A program made the translations under genes and the position numbers. Below are positions 17,839 through 28,408 of a stretch of DNA of 64,000 nucleotides, one piece after another. Under the pieces are notes generated by a model, which saw only the letters and a program-made list of their open reading frames with translations, was not told the origin of the DNA and ran no database searches. This DNA is from Chthoniobacteraceae bacterium (GTDB lineage Bacteria > Verrucomicrobiota > Verrucomicrobiia > Chthoniobacterales > Chthoniobacteraceae). Each line of letters opens with the position of its first letter. Within the stretch, counting starts at the first letter, position 1. The DNA is taken from contig CANIWM010000013.1 in NCBI GenBank assembly GCA_947471505.1, forward strand, positions 1 through 64,000, given 5' to 3'.

Positions 17839-17856
17839 TTGTGAAAAATTTCACAA
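17839..17856. promoter_or_regulatory. CRP/FNR-type operator upstream of the respiratory cluster
   Basis: The palindrome TTGTGAAAAATTTCACAA contains TGTGA-N6-TCACA, the full consensus of CRP-family regulators, here 89-106 bp upstream of the actA start. A perfect match to both half-sites in the leader of a cluster of about 16 genes is unlikely to be chance, but no regulator gene is in the window and no -35/-10 pair could be assigned with confidence. Confidence 0.55.
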
Positions 17857-17859
17857 GCC

Positions 17860-18754
17860 CCCTTTCCGGCGACCCACAATCAAGGTTTTTCGTAAATGAA
17901 CGAAAAAGGAATGACGAACCCGCAAACCGTAAGCCGCAACCCCGTCATTTCCGTGCAAGCCATCCTCTCCGATAGCCTCAAGCAGCATTCTAACTCTACA
18001 GGAAGTGTAGTCGCAAATCTCCGTCTCCACACATCAAGTCGCAAACGGAATCAGCAATTCGCTGACGGTTACAGGGCGGAGAAAGGGGGCGTCTATTTTG
18101 CGGTAAGTTCATTGCCGGGGAGCGGAAGAAATGGACACGGACCGCGAAGGAGCGTCCCGAGCCATGCAGACGAGCTTTCCTTCCTCGGAAGGCGGCTCCC
18201 GGTTCATCGAAGCAGCCTTCCTGTTCCACAAAGGAGCCTCCCCGAAGCGCAAGCGCATACCTTCCCGAGGCACACGACGGGATCTGCGCTGCGCGTAAAA
18301 CTTTTCACGCGGAGGGCCACGTGAGCCACGATTCCGCGCAATGATTCAAAGTGCGCCGCATCTCCCCGGCAGGTGCTCATCGCCACCCCGGCACCCACGA
18401 CTTCGGGAAGTTGGGCTCCGTCGCCGGAGATCCGGGCATCGGCCTCGCACCTTTCGGCCATCGCCGGCGAACCTCCGGGCATCGACCCGCCACCCCGCTC
18501 GGCACCGATTGCCTGCCCGGAAGGCCCCAGATGACCACCCCAATGGCACCCCTGTTTCGCCTTGCAAGGTATTCATTCCGTGTGTTTTGCAGCGGATTAC
18601 AGGCTATTCCTATGGGGTTAGTGGAGTGGGCTCCTCAGGGTCGCCCGCGACACCGGGAAAGCGCGCCTTCAATTCGTCATACACCGAATCCGACCCCGCC
18701 ACATCACGACGCGCCGCCTGGCGCACCGTCTGGTAAAACGACAGGTCCTGCCCC
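17860..18754. other. Roughly 0.9 kb without a convincing gene
   Basis: Several short open frames on both strands here have no recognisable family, no clear start context and no agreement in composition with neighbours. The right part (18610-18750, minus strand) reads as a plausible protein C-terminus without a start codon (see findings). Imperfect small inverted repeats occur around 18150-18330. Nothing else is recognised. Confidence 0.5.
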
Positions 18755-19294
18755 CTAGAACCCCGGCAACACAGGCTTCACCCCCGGAGGTTTCGGCATT
18801 TTCCCCAGCTTCTTCTCCAAGTCGTCAGCATCGCGCGACTCCAGCTTCAGCACCAGCCCGAGAGCCGTCTCGGCCTTCGCTTTATCGGAGCGCTCCCACT
18901 TGTTCAGCTTAAACGCGCCTTTGATCCCCTGCTCCAGCCCCTTGAACTGCGGCGGCGTCTTGGACTTCTCTTCCTTCCATGAGAACTTCCCCTTTTCCGC
19001 CTCCAGAATCTTCGCCACCTCGGCATCCGTAAGCTGCACTGGCACCCCATCCACCGGTAAATGCGCATACTCGATCCGGTGGCAAATCCCATCGACATAC
19101 GACGCACGGACTCGCCAGCCCTGATACTCGTAGGCCTTCTCCAGCCCGCCCGCGATTAGCGGCTTATCATTCGGCCCGGTTAAATCCTCCCTCGGCTGCC
19201 CGTAACGGAGCTGGGCCTGCCCAACCGTCTCCCCGAGACGAGCGTGAGCGGTGATGGTGACGAGGAGCGCGGCGGAAATGGCGAGTATCTTCAT
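18755..19294 (-). CDS. Exported protein of unknown function
   Basis: A 179-residue protein with a signal peptide (MKILAISAALLVTITAHA). The mature part contains an RYGQP motif, a YDGICHRIEY-like strand pattern and a Lys/Glu-rich C-terminal half ending in a Pro-rich tail. No enzyme motif or membrane segment is seen. It is divergent from the large CotH gene, with 131 bp between the starts. It may be a small periplasmic protein; no function can be given. Confidence 0.75.
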   Translation of the reverse strand: MKILAISAALLVTITAHARLGETVGQAQLRYGQPREDLTGPNDKPLIAGGLEKAYEYQGWRVRASYVDGICHRIEYAHLPVDGVPVQLTDAEVAKILEAEKGKFSWKEEKSKTPPQFKGLEQGIKGAFKLNKWERSDKAKAETALGLVLKLESRDADDLEKKLGKMPKPPGVKPVLPGF

Positions 19295-19425
19295 AGATTC
19301 ACAAAAAGACGCCCCAGAGCGTTGGAAGGTTACGCAATTCGTTGAACGTCGGAAGCGTGTCAGGACGACCCCGTTCTCACCGCCGGGCTTGACGCTCTTG
19401 CAAGTCTGAAGGACACAGCAGGGAC

Positions 19426-22400
19426 GTGTATTACTTACGGATCATCGTCGCGTTCCTCGCACTGACCGTCTTCGGCTCAGTCGCCTTAGCCGTTCCGGTC
19501 ATCTCCGAATTCGTCGCGAAGAATACTGTGGGGCTCATGGACGAGGATGGTGCGCGTGGCGACTGGATCGAGATACACAATCCGACCTCTATCGCACAGA
19601 GTATGGACGGCTGGTATCTTACTGACGCCGTTGACCAAAAGACGAAGTGGAAATTTCCCGCCGTCACGATCGAGCCAGGCGGCTTTTTGCTCGTGTGGGC
19701 CGATGGGAAAGATCGCCGCGCACCGGGCGCGCCGTTGCACACGAACTTCTCGCTGAACAGTGATGGCGAATATCTCGCGCTCGTTCGCCCCGATGGCATC
19801 ACTGCCCAGCAAGAGCTCACCTTTCCGCCGCAGGATGCGAATCGCTCGTATGGCTTGATCTTTGACCGCACCACGCTCGTCGCCGTGGGTGCGAATGCCG
19901 ATTACCGCGTGCCGACGAACGCGACGCAGATCGCGGCAAATTGGAAGACAGCCACGGCAACCCCGGCTGGCTGGACGTTGCGAAAACCTACGGGGCTCGG
20001 CTTCGGTTTCGCCGTGCCGGGTATGACGGTTACCGTGCGCGCGATGAACCCTGCGAATGGCTCGCTAGACAGTCAGGCTGCGGCGGAGTCACTCCTCGCG
20101 CGACCCAGCGGCCACGCGGACATCGCTTCGGAGACGGTGAGCGTGCAGCCGACGTTCAATGTGCTCGGTGAAGGCGGCGACGGCCACTATGATGGCAGCA
20201 GCGCGCTGCCCGCCGACGTGCTCGACAACTACGTCTGCCGCGGCACCGGCACGCTCACGATCCCGACCGCAGGCGTGTGGACGTTCGGGCTGAACAGCGA
20301 CGACGGCGGGCGCATCGTGATCGACGGCCTGACGGTGATGAACGACGACACTTTCCACGGACCCGAGGATCACGTCGCGAGCGTAACGCTCAGCGCAGGC
20401 GCGCACACCTTCGAGGTTTGGTTTTGGGAGAATGGGGGCGGCGACGAGGGTGAGTTTTACGCCGCATACGGAACCTTCACGGATTGGGATGCCAGTATGG
20501 TGCTTGTCGGCGACACCGCGAACGGCGGACTGGCGTGCTTCACCACTCCGCTCGCCCAAGTCGGCGGCGGCGCAGCGCAGACGGATGTCTCGACAGCGAT
20601 GCTCGGCGTGAATCCGTCGCTGTTCGCCCGCGTGCCCTTCACCGCGAGCGGCGCGGGCTTCACGAGTTTGAATTTGCTGGTGCGCTACAACGACGGTTTC
20701 AGCGCGTGGCTAAATGGCACGCTGCTCGCCTCGGCGAACACGCCTGCTTCACCTGGGTGGGATTCCGCCGCGACCGCCGCCCGCACGAACGCGGAATCGC
20801 TTGAGACGATGGCATTCAACATCACCGCACAGCTACCCGCGCTCGTGAGCGGCGCAAACGTCCTCGCCGTGCAAGGGTTGAATGCCAGCGGGGGGGACGG
20901 CACGTTCCTAATCGAGCCGGAGCTGGTCGCGGGGCGTCTGCCCGCGTCGCCAGTCGCGGCGTTCTTCGATAAGCCGACGCCGGGCGCGATCAACTCCGCT
21001 GCGTCCTCGCTCGGCAAAGTGGCGACGCTCGACTTTAGCCCGAAGCGAGGCGTGTATCCTGATGCCGTCATCACTACGACGCCATTTAATGTCGCCCTCG
21101 CGACTACGACACCAACTGCGAAAATCCGCTTCACCACCGACGGCACGCTCCCGACTGAAACTGCAGGCACGCTCTACACCGGGCCCATTGCAGTCTCCAA
21201 GACGACGACGCTGCGCGCCATCGCATATCTCGCGGGCTGGGAGTCGTCGAAGGTGAGCACGCACACCTACCTCCTTCCCGCCGACGTGATCACGCAAAGC
21301 CCGACCGGCGGGCCCCCGAACGCGAACTGGCCCACGCCCGACGTCGGCTTCGTGAACGGCCAGCGCATCGATTACGGCATGGACCCCGCAATCGTGAACA
21401 GCACAGACGAAACCATCGGCGGCGCGGCGCAGGTGAAGACGGCACTGCGCGCCCTCCCGAGCCTCTCCATCGTCCTGCCTCTGCACGATCTTTTCGACCC
21501 TACCGATGGCATCTACGTGAACCCCGGCGGACGCGGCCTCGCTTGGGAACGCGCTTGCTCGCTCGAATGGCTAGGCGATCCCGCGGGCAGCTTCCAACAA
21601 GACGTCGGTCTGCGCATCCGCGGCGGATTCAGCCGCAGCGGTGACAATCCGAAGCACGGATTCCACACCTTTTTCCGCAAGAAGTATGGCGACAGCACAC
21701 TCCAGTTTCCGTTCTTCGGCGGCAGCGGCGCGGACACTTTCGGGCAGATCGATTTTCGCACGGCAGAGAACTACGCATGGTCCTTTGGCGGCGACGGCAA
21801 CAACACTTTCCTGCGCGAAGAGTTCTGCCGCCAGACACAGCTCGACATGGGCTGGACGGGCAGTCACCCGCGCTACTGCCACCTCTATCTCGACGGCCAA
21901 TACTGGGGCCTCTACGACATCGACGAGCGCACCGAGGCCGAGCACTGCGCGACGTATCTCGGCGGGAAAAAAGCCGATTGGGACGTGGTCAAAGCGGAGC
22001 AGGACAGCGGCTATATCACCGGTGCGACGGATGGCAACCTCACCGCCTGGCATCTCCTTTTCGAGAAAGCGAACCCTCTCACCGCGCCCGGCACCTACAC
22101 GCGGCGAGCGCTCACCAGCGCCGATTACTACGACATGATGGGTCTCGCCGCCGATGGCGTCACCCGCACCACTTCGCCCGTGCTGCTCGATGCGGACAAC
22201 CTGATCGACTACATGATGGTCACCTTCTGGACCGGCAATCTCGACGGTGCGACGTCAGCATTCCTCGGCGAGGAGCACGCGAATAATTGGTTCGGCGCGC
22301 GCGACCGCACCGGCACGCACGGTTTCATCTTTTTCGTCCACGATTCCGAGCACACGCTCTTCAGCGTGGATGAAGATCGCACCGGCCCGTTCGTCCCCGT

Positions 22401-25329
22401 CTTCACCGACCAGGGCAACTACGACTCGAAGCGCGATAACTACAACCCGATGTTCCTCCACTCCGATTTACTCGACGTGCCGGAGTATCGCCAGCGCTGG
22501 CATGACCGTGTGCAGCGCCACTTTTTCAATGGCGGTGCGCTGAGCCTCGCGGCCAATCGCGACCGCATCAACCGCCTCGCCGCGACCGTCGAGAGCGCGA
22601 TCATCGCCGAGTCCGCACGATGGGGCGATGAAGCCATCGATCCACCGCGCAATCGCAACGACTGGCGGGCTGCGCGCGACACCATCATCAATGACTATCT
22701 CCCGCTGCGCACAGCGAGCGTGCTCGCGCAACTCCGCGCGGACGGGCTCTATCCCTCCGTCGATGGAGTGATCATCACACCGCCCGGTGGCTATGTCAGC
22801 AGTGGCGCGCAGGTCAACATGAGTGGCGTCAGCGCGGGCACGATCTACTACACGATCAATGGCGCGGATCCGATGCGCACCGACGGCTCGGTCGATCCGG
22901 ACGCGCACGTCTTCACCGCCGCAGGGGATTTCCGCGACACACTCATCGCCGACAGTTCCGCCTGGAAATATCGTGAACCGAGCGCCGACCTTGGCTCGAG
23001 CGATGTCGTCGCTGGCGCTGGCGGATGGAGCGCGACAAATTGGAAACACCCCGCTTACGATGACAGCGCTACGGTGTGGAAAACGGGCAGCGCGGAACTG
23101 GGCGGCGGTGATGGCGACGAGGCGACCGCCATCGACATCGGCCCAACCGACGCCCGTTATCCAGCGATTTACTTCCGCAAAAAATTCACCGTCACCGACC
23201 CATCACAATACACTGCTTTGGAAGTCGATCTGAGACGGGACGACGGCGCAATCATCTACATCAATGGCCAAGAAGTCGGCCGCAGCAATATGCCCGGTGG
23301 CGCCATCGGCTACGACTACTCAGGGCTCGGCGCAGGCGATGAGACGACGTTCTTCCCCGTGCAGGATTCGCGACTCGTGCCGAACGTGCTCGTCGCGGGC
23401 GAAAACACGATCGCCGTCGAGATTCACCAGGTCTCCGCGACGAGCAGCGACATCAGCTTCGACCTGCGACTGCGCGGCGTGCGGCAGACCTTCGCGAATC
23501 CCGTCACGCTTCCCGCCGGGCCGGCCTTGGTTCGGGCGCGAGCGCGCGATGGAGCGGACTGGGGCGCGCTCAGCGAGGTCTCGTTTTTCACCGAAGTCGA
23601 GCCAGCCAGTGCGGCCAATCTCGTCGTCAGCGAACTGCACTACCATCCCACCGCCAGCAGCCAGGCGGAGAACGCCGCTGGCTACAACGACGATTCGTTT
23701 TTTGAGTATATCGAGCTGATGAATATCGGCGCGAAGAACATAGACCTATGGGGCGTGCAGTTTACATCCGGCATCGTGTGGACTTTCGATGCCAGCGCCA
23801 CCGCACGACGCTTGCTCGCGCCTGGCGAGCGCGTGCTCATCGTCGGGAACCGTACTGCTTTCAACTTACGCTACGGCGCGGGGCGCAATGTGGCGGGGAA
23901 ATTCAGCGGCACGCTCGCGAATAGCGGCGAGCGGCTCGTTTTGCGCGATCCGAGCGGAACAGTGATTCGGGACTTTACCTACGGCACGCTCGCACCGTGG
24001 CCCGAAGAAGCTGACGGCTTCGGCCCCGCCCTCGTCCTGAAGACGCCGCTCGCGAATCCCGATCACACCAACTCCGCAAGCTGGGCCGCGAGTGCCGGCG
24101 ACTCAGGTGGCTTCGCGCTGATGGCAGACACCTTTGCCATCGAAAGCAACGGACCGAACGTCCTCGACGTAATGGCAAACGATACCGCCCCGGGCGGCAC
24201 AATTAGGATCATCGGCCTCGGCACGCCGACGCACGGCACCGTCGCGCTCGACGCTGGAGGTATCGCCTACACGCCGGGGCCGACGTTCGTGACGACTGAC
24301 CGCTTTACATACACCGCAGAGGATGGGCTCGGGCACACCGCAAGCGCGCCGGTGATGATCATGAACTCGCTCATGGCGCGGCCCGGCGCTTACGCAAGCA
24401 CCATCACCCTCGGTGGTGTCCCCAGAGGCGCGCTGACTTTCCTGCTGAGTCGCACCCGTTCCATCACCGGAAAGCTCGTCCTCGATGGCAGAGTCTTTGC
24501 CTTCAAAACCAAGCTGGGTGATGATGGCACGCTGGTACTCCACTTTAAGCGCCCGCGCCTTCCCGACCTCGTCCTCTCTCTCAATGTCTTCAGTCTTGGC
24601 GGCTTCGGCCAAACTGGCGGCTTGCTCACGGACGGAGCGAACGCATTCTTCATTGAGCCTCACCGCCAACTCGCCAACTCGCTCCCCGCCGGAGTCGATG
24701 CGGGGAAATTCACCGCGCGGCTAACGGGCGGCCCCGGCGGCGACGGCTATGCAGCATTCACCCTCAATAAGTCATCCCGGATCAAGCTCATTGGCCACCT
24801 CGGCGACGGAACGCCGCTCGCGCTGGGCACCACGCTCCGAAGCGATTCAACATTCACCCTCCAGCGCACACTCTACAAGGCGCCGCACGGATACCTCTTC
24901 GGCGTCGTATCACTCACGCGTCAGCGCGGAGCGCTCGCATGGGTAAAGCCAGCGCAGCAGGTGGCCTCCTCGCAGCTCTTCCCTAACGGCTTTAGCGCGA
25001 GCGTGGACTTCACAACGAGCGCTTACGCGGCGAAGACTCCCACGCTTACCTACACAAACGGCCACGCGAACGTGACGCTCAGCGGCGTCGCTCTCACACA
25101 TCGCGTATCGATCAGCGCGCAGGATCGCATCACCATCGACGCGCCTGCCACCGACGCGCTTGAGCTGAAAATCAATCGCACGACGGGCGTGCTCACCGGC
25201 AGCTTCAAACATCCCGCCTTCGGTAAGCGCACGGCGATCCGCGGAGTAGTCTTCCAGAGCGGAAACCGTGCGGATGGCCTGTTCGTCGCACCCGGCGAGG
25301 CGGGGCACTTCGAACTCGTGCCAGAGTAG
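19426..25329 (+). CDS. Giant secreted CotH / lamin-tail-domain protein
   Basis: A 1967-residue exported protein that starts at GTG and has a signal peptide (about 1-23). In order it has: a lamin-tail-like domain (about 25-140; VISEFVAKN, WIEIHNPT); a PA14-like beta domain (about 245-345); a chitobiase C-terminal-like Ig module (about 541-617; IRFTTDGTLPT); a CotH kinase-like domain (about 670-990; LRIRGGFSR, YLDGQYWGLYDIDE, HDSEHTLF); a second lamin-tail domain (about 1390-1480; ELMNIGAKNIDLWGV); a cadherin-like Ig repeat (about 1585-1640); and a beta-rich C-terminus. Such proteins are common in Verrucomicrobiota and Planctomycetota and are probably cell-surface. CotH kinases phosphorylate protein in spore formers; activity here is unproven. 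Confidence 0.9.
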   Translation: MYYLRIIVAFLALTVFGSVALAVPVISEFVAKNTVGLMDEDGARGDWIEIHNPTSIAQSMDGWYLTDAVDQKTKWKFPAVTIEPGGFLLVWADGKDRRAPGAPLHTNFSLNSDGEYLALVRPDGITAQQELTFPPQDANRSYGLIFDRTTLVAVGANADYRVPTNATQIAANWKTATATPAGWTLRKPTGLGFGFAVPGMTVTVRAMNPANGSLDSQAAAESLLARPSGHADIASETVSVQPTFNVLGEGGDGHYDGSSALPADVLDNYVCRGTGTLTIPTAGVWTFGLNSDDGGRIVIDGLTVMNDDTFHGPEDHVASVTLSAGAHTFEVWFWENGGGDEGEFYAAYGTFTDWDASMVLVGDTANGGLACFTTPLAQVGGGAAQTDVSTAMLGVNPSLFARVPFTASGAGFTSLNLLVRYNDGFSAWLNGTLLASANTPASPGWDSAATAARTNAESLETMAFNITAQLPALVSGANVLAVQGLNASGGDGTFLIEPELVAGRLPASPVAAFFDKPTPGAINSAASSLGKVATLDFSPKRGVYPDAVITTTPFNVALATTTPTAKIRFTTDGTLPTETAGTLYTGPIAVSKTTTLRAIAYLAGWESSKVSTHTYLLPADVITQSPTGGPPNANWPTPDVGFVNGQRIDYGMDPAIVNSTDETIGGAAQVKTALRALPSLSIVLPLHDLFDPTDGIYVNPGGRGLAWERACSLEWLGDPAGSFQQDVGLRIRGGFSRSGDNPKHGFHTFFRKKYGDSTLQFPFFGGSGADTFGQIDFRTAENYAWSFGGDGNNTFLREEFCRQTQLDMGWTGSHPRYCHLYLDGQYWGLYDIDERTEAEHCATYLGGKKADWDVVKAEQDSGYITGATDGNLTAWHLLFEKANPLTAPGTYTRRALTSADYYDMMGLAADGVTRTTSPVLLDADNLIDYMMVTFWTGNLDGATSAFLGEEHANNWFGARDRTGTHGFIFFVHDSEHTLFSVDEDRTGPFVPVFTDQGNYDSKRDNYNPMFLHSDLLDVPEYRQRWHDRVQRHFFNGGALSLAANRDRINRLAATVESAIIAESARWGDEAIDPPRNRNDWRAARDTIINDYLPLRTASVLAQLRADGLYPSVDGVIITPPGGYVSSGAQVNMSGVSAGTIYYTINGADPMRTDGSVDPDAHVFTAAGDFRDTLIADSSAWKYREPSADLGSSDVVAGAGGWSATNWKHPAYDDSATVWKTGSAELGGGDGDEATAIDIGPTDARYPAIYFRKKFTVTDPSQYTALEVDLRRDDGAIIYINGQEVGRSNMPGGAIGYDYSGLGAGDETTFFPVQDSRLVPNVLVAGENTIAVEIHQVSATSSDISFDLRLRGVRQTFANPVTLPAGPALVRARARDGADWGALSEVSFFTEVEPASAANLVVSELHYHPTASSQAENAAGYNDDSFFEYIELMNIGAKNIDLWGVQFTSGIVWTFDASATARRLLAPGERVLIVGNRTAFNLRYGAGRNVAGKFSGTLANSGERLVLRDPSGTVIRDFTYGTLAPWPEEADGFGPALVLKTPLANPDHTNSASWAASAGDSGGFALMADTFAIESNGPNVLDVMANDTAPGGTIRIIGLGTPTHGTVALDAGGIAYTPGPTFVTTDRFTYTAEDGLGHTASAPVMIMNSLMARPGAYASTITLGGVPRGALTFLLSRTRSITGKLVLDGRVFAFKTKLGDDGTLVLHFKRPRLPDLVLSLNVFSLGGFGQTGGLLTDGANAFFIEPHRQLANSLPAGVDAGKFTARLTGGPGGDGYAAFTLNKSSRIKLIGHLGDGTPLALGTTLRSDSTFTLQRTLYKAPHGYLFGVVSLTRQRGALAWVKPAQQVASSQLFPNGFSASVDFTTSAYAAKTPTLTYTNGHANVTLSGVALTHRVSISAQDRITIDAPATDALELKINRTTGVLTGSFKHPAFGKRTAIRGVVFQSGNRADGLFVAPGEAGHFELVPE

Positions 25330-25568
25330 TGCCGACATTCGAGCAACGACGCCTCGCCGGGTTGCGTAGGACGGATCAGGCGAAGAAAAGAGACGCAATT
25401 GATCCTCCATTGAAATTTGCGGATGTTTTCTCTGAAACTCATCCGATCCCTGCGGCTAGTTGCCTCTGAGATTTCCCTCCTTCGACGTCGAAATGTGTGA
25501 ATGGACGACCACGTTCTCACTTCCCCTCCCGAGCGAACCACACTAGGGTCACAATCCTTTTTCCATTT

Positions 25569-28352
25569 ATGGCTATTACTTTCGCAACCCGTTTTAACGC
25601 TGATGTGCTGGATGATGCGTATGCCCGTTGGCAGCGCGATCCGCTTTCGGTGGAGTCCTCTTTTGCTGCATTTTTTGAGGGCTTTGAGCTGGGGTCGGTG
25701 CAGTCGCCGCAGAAGAATGGGAGCACGGCGGGGGCTGGGACTTGTGGGGATGGGGGGTTGCAGACGCGGGTGGATGGGTTGGTGTATAGTTACCGGACGT
25801 TGGGGCATTTGAACGCGCTGACGAATCCACTACAGGAGACGGCGACGGAGCATCCGCTGTTGGCTTTGCGGGAGCTGGGGTTTGAGGAAAAGGATTTGGA
25901 TTTGGTGGTGTCGTCGAAGTTTTTCCTCGGGGGGCAGTCGATGAAATTGCGGGAGATGATTGCGAAGTTGCGGGCGATTTACTCCAGCGAGATCGGGTTT
26001 GAATACATGCACATTCAGAACCCTCGTGTGCGGAATTGGCTGCGGGAGAAGATCGAGGCGCGCGGGGCGTGGACGCTGGATGTGCCGACGCAATTGCGGA
26101 TGCTCCGGCACTTGGTCAAGGTGGAGGCTTTCGAGCAATTCCTGCACACCCGCTTTCTCGGGGTGAAGCGATTCAGTATTGAGGGCGGGGAGACGCTTTT
26201 CTCGGCGCTGGATGGGGTGTTGGAGAATTGTCCGCGCTTTGGGGTGGAGGAGATTTGTATGGGGATGGCGCACCGGGGGCGGCTGGCGGTGATTGTGGAG
26301 TTTTTGAAGAAGCCGTATGCGCTGATGTTTAAGGAGTTTGATCCGAACTACATCCCAGACTCGGTGTTCGGGGATGGGGATGTGAAGTATCATCTCGGCT
26401 ATGTGAATGAGCGCGTCATCAAGCCCAGCGGGGCGAAAGTGGACGTGCGCCTCGCTGCGAATCCGAGCCATCTCGAAGCGGTAAATCCCGTCGTCATGGG
26501 AATGGCGCGGGCTCGTCAGCGCATTCGGGGTGATGCGACGGAGCGGACCAAGGTGGTGCCGATTTTGATCCACGGAGACGCGGCGTTTGCTGGGCAGGGA
26601 ATCGTCACGGAAGTGCTGAATATGTCGCAACTCCCCGGCTACAAAGTGGGAGGGACGATCCATATCGTGACGAATAACCAGATCGGCTTCACCACGTTGC
26701 CCGCCGACGCGCGAAGCACGGAGTATTGCACGGATGTGGCGAAGATGATCGAGGCGCCGATTTTCCATGTGAATGGGGATGATCCAGCGGCGGTGCGGTT
26801 TTGCGCGGAGTTGGCGTTTGAGTTCCGCCAGCAGTTTAAGCGCGATGTGGTGATGGACATCGTCTGCTATCGCCGCCACGGGCATAACGAGACGGATGAG
26901 CCCGCTTTTACCCAGCCTGATATGTATCGCGAGATCGCCGCGCAGCCGACGACGGCGACGGTTTATCGCGACCGTTTAATCGCCGCTGGTGTGATCTCAG
27001 CCGAGGCTGCAGCAGCCATGCGGCAAGAAATTGCGGACCGCCACGAAACCGCGCTGGCAGAAGCGAAAAAGGCGGCGGAAGCGAAGAAGACGGGCAAGGC
27101 AAAAGCGGATGGGAAACTCGCAGGGAGCACTGCCGCACCGCAGCCGCCATACACTCACGATGCGGTGAAGACTGCGGTGAGCAAGGAGCGCCTGGCGGCG
27201 ATAGTGAAAGGGCTGACGACGACGCCGGAGGGCTTCAATGTCTTGCCAAAGCTGAAGCGCGGCGTGTTGGAGAAACGTGCGGCGGTGTTCGCAAAAGGCG
27301 AGGGCTTCGACTGGGCATTCGCGGAGACGCTGGCGTGGGGCACGCTGCTGCTGGAGGGCACTCCGGTGCGCCTCAGCGGGCAGGATGTGCGGCGCGGGAC
27401 GTTCAGCCAACGCCATGCCGTCGTGTATGATGAAAAGACGCGTGACGCCTACGTGCCTCTGCAAAATCTCGCGCCCGACCAAGCGCGGCTCTGCATTTAC
27501 AACTCGCTGCTTAGCGAAGCGGCGGTGCTCGGCTTCGACTACGGCTACTCGCTGAACTACCCGGAGATGCTGTGCCAGTGGGAGGCGCAGTTCGGCGATT
27601 TCGTCAACGGCGCGCAGGTGATCATCGACCAGTTTATCGCCAGCGCGGAGAGCAAGTGGCAGCGCCCGAGCGGCATTGTCCTGCTGCTCCCGCACGGCTA
27701 CGAGGGCCAAGGTCCCGAGCACAGCAGCGCGCGGGTGGAGCGGTTCCTCCAGCTCTGCGCGGAGGACAATATCCAAGTGGCGAACCTCACTTCGCCAGCG
27801 CAGTATTTCCACATCCTTCGCAGGCAGATGAAGCGGAAGTTTAGCAAGCCGCTCATCATCATGACGCCGAAGTCCATGCTTCGCCTAGATGCCGCTGGAT
27901 CAAAGCTGGCAGACTTTACCGACGACACGTTCCACGAGATTCTCGACGATGCGACTGTTGAAAAGAAGGCCGCGGCCGAGCGGGTAAAGCGCGTCATTTT
28001 CTCCACGGGAAAAGTGTACTACGACCTGATCAATTTCCGCGCCGAGCAATGCATCGGCGACACAGCCATCGTGCGCATTGAGCAACTCTATCCGCTGAAC
28101 GACAAGGTGCTCGCGAAGATTTGCGCGCGTTACCCGAACGCCGTGAAATGGGTGTGGTGCCAGGAAGAGCCGCAGAACATGGGTGCGTGGAATTTCATCC
28201 ACCCGCGCCTCCGTGTTGTGCTCGACGGCATCGGCAACAAACACCGCGTGCTCTACGCTGGCCGCGACGAGGCCGCGAGCACGGCGGTGGGCTCGAAGGG
28301 AATGAGCGACATCGAGCAAAAGCAGCTCATCACGGCAGCGTATAGCTTGTAG
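25569..28352 (+). CDS. sucA: 2-oxoglutarate dehydrogenase E1 component
   Basis: A 927-residue thiamine-diphosphate enzyme that decarboxylates 2-oxoglutarate in the TCA cycle. The start at 25569 is chosen because MAITFATRFNADVLDDAYARW matches the family N-terminus, whereas the longer frame adds 24 unrelated residues. Signature motifs are present: HGDAAFAGQG, NGDDPAAV, RRHGHNETDEPAF, EAQFGDFVNGAQ and PHGYEGQGPEHSSAR. A Lys/Ala-rich insertion lies near residues 500-530 (AKKAAEAKKTGKAK). The usual partners sucB and lpd are not beside it. The gap to the upstream gene is 239 bp. Confidence 0.96.
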   Translation: MAITFATRFNADVLDDAYARWQRDPLSVESSFAAFFEGFELGSVQSPQKNGSTAGAGTCGDGGLQTRVDGLVYSYRTLGHLNALTNPLQETATEHPLLALRELGFEEKDLDLVVSSKFFLGGQSMKLREMIAKLRAIYSSEIGFEYMHIQNPRVRNWLREKIEARGAWTLDVPTQLRMLRHLVKVEAFEQFLHTRFLGVKRFSIEGGETLFSALDGVLENCPRFGVEEICMGMAHRGRLAVIVEFLKKPYALMFKEFDPNYIPDSVFGDGDVKYHLGYVNERVIKPSGAKVDVRLAANPSHLEAVNPVVMGMARARQRIRGDATERTKVVPILIHGDAAFAGQGIVTEVLNMSQLPGYKVGGTIHIVTNNQIGFTTLPADARSTEYCTDVAKMIEAPIFHVNGDDPAAVRFCAELAFEFRQQFKRDVVMDIVCYRRHGHNETDEPAFTQPDMYREIAAQPTTATVYRDRLIAAGVISAEAAAAMRQEIADRHETALAEAKKAAEAKKTGKAKADGKLAGSTAAPQPPYTHDAVKTAVSKERLAAIVKGLTTTPEGFNVLPKLKRGVLEKRAAVFAKGEGFDWAFAETLAWGTLLLEGTPVRLSGQDVRRGTFSQRHAVVYDEKTRDAYVPLQNLAPDQARLCIYNSLLSEAAVLGFDYGYSLNYPEMLCQWEAQFGDFVNGAQVIIDQFIASAESKWQRPSGIVLLLPHGYEGQGPEHSSARVERFLQLCAEDNIQVANLTSPAQYFHILRRQMKRKFSKPLIIMTPKSMLRLDAAGSKLADFTDDTFHEILDDATVEKKAAAERVKRVIFSTGKVYYDLINFRAEQCIGDTAIVRIEQLYPLNDKVLAKICARYPNAVKWVWCQEEPQNMGAWNFIHPRLRVVLDGIGNKHRVLYAGRDEAASTAVGSKGMSDIEQKQLITAAYSL

Positions 28353-28408
28353 CTGCTAAGAATCCGCGCTGCGGCAGGTCTGAGCCTCTGCACAAAATCC
28401 ACCAATCT

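Noticed and set aside
17896-18324. 142-residue plus-strand frame upstream of actA
   Set aside because: There is no ribosome-binding site, no family and low-complexity Arg/Ser-rich sequence; composition does not fit a gene.
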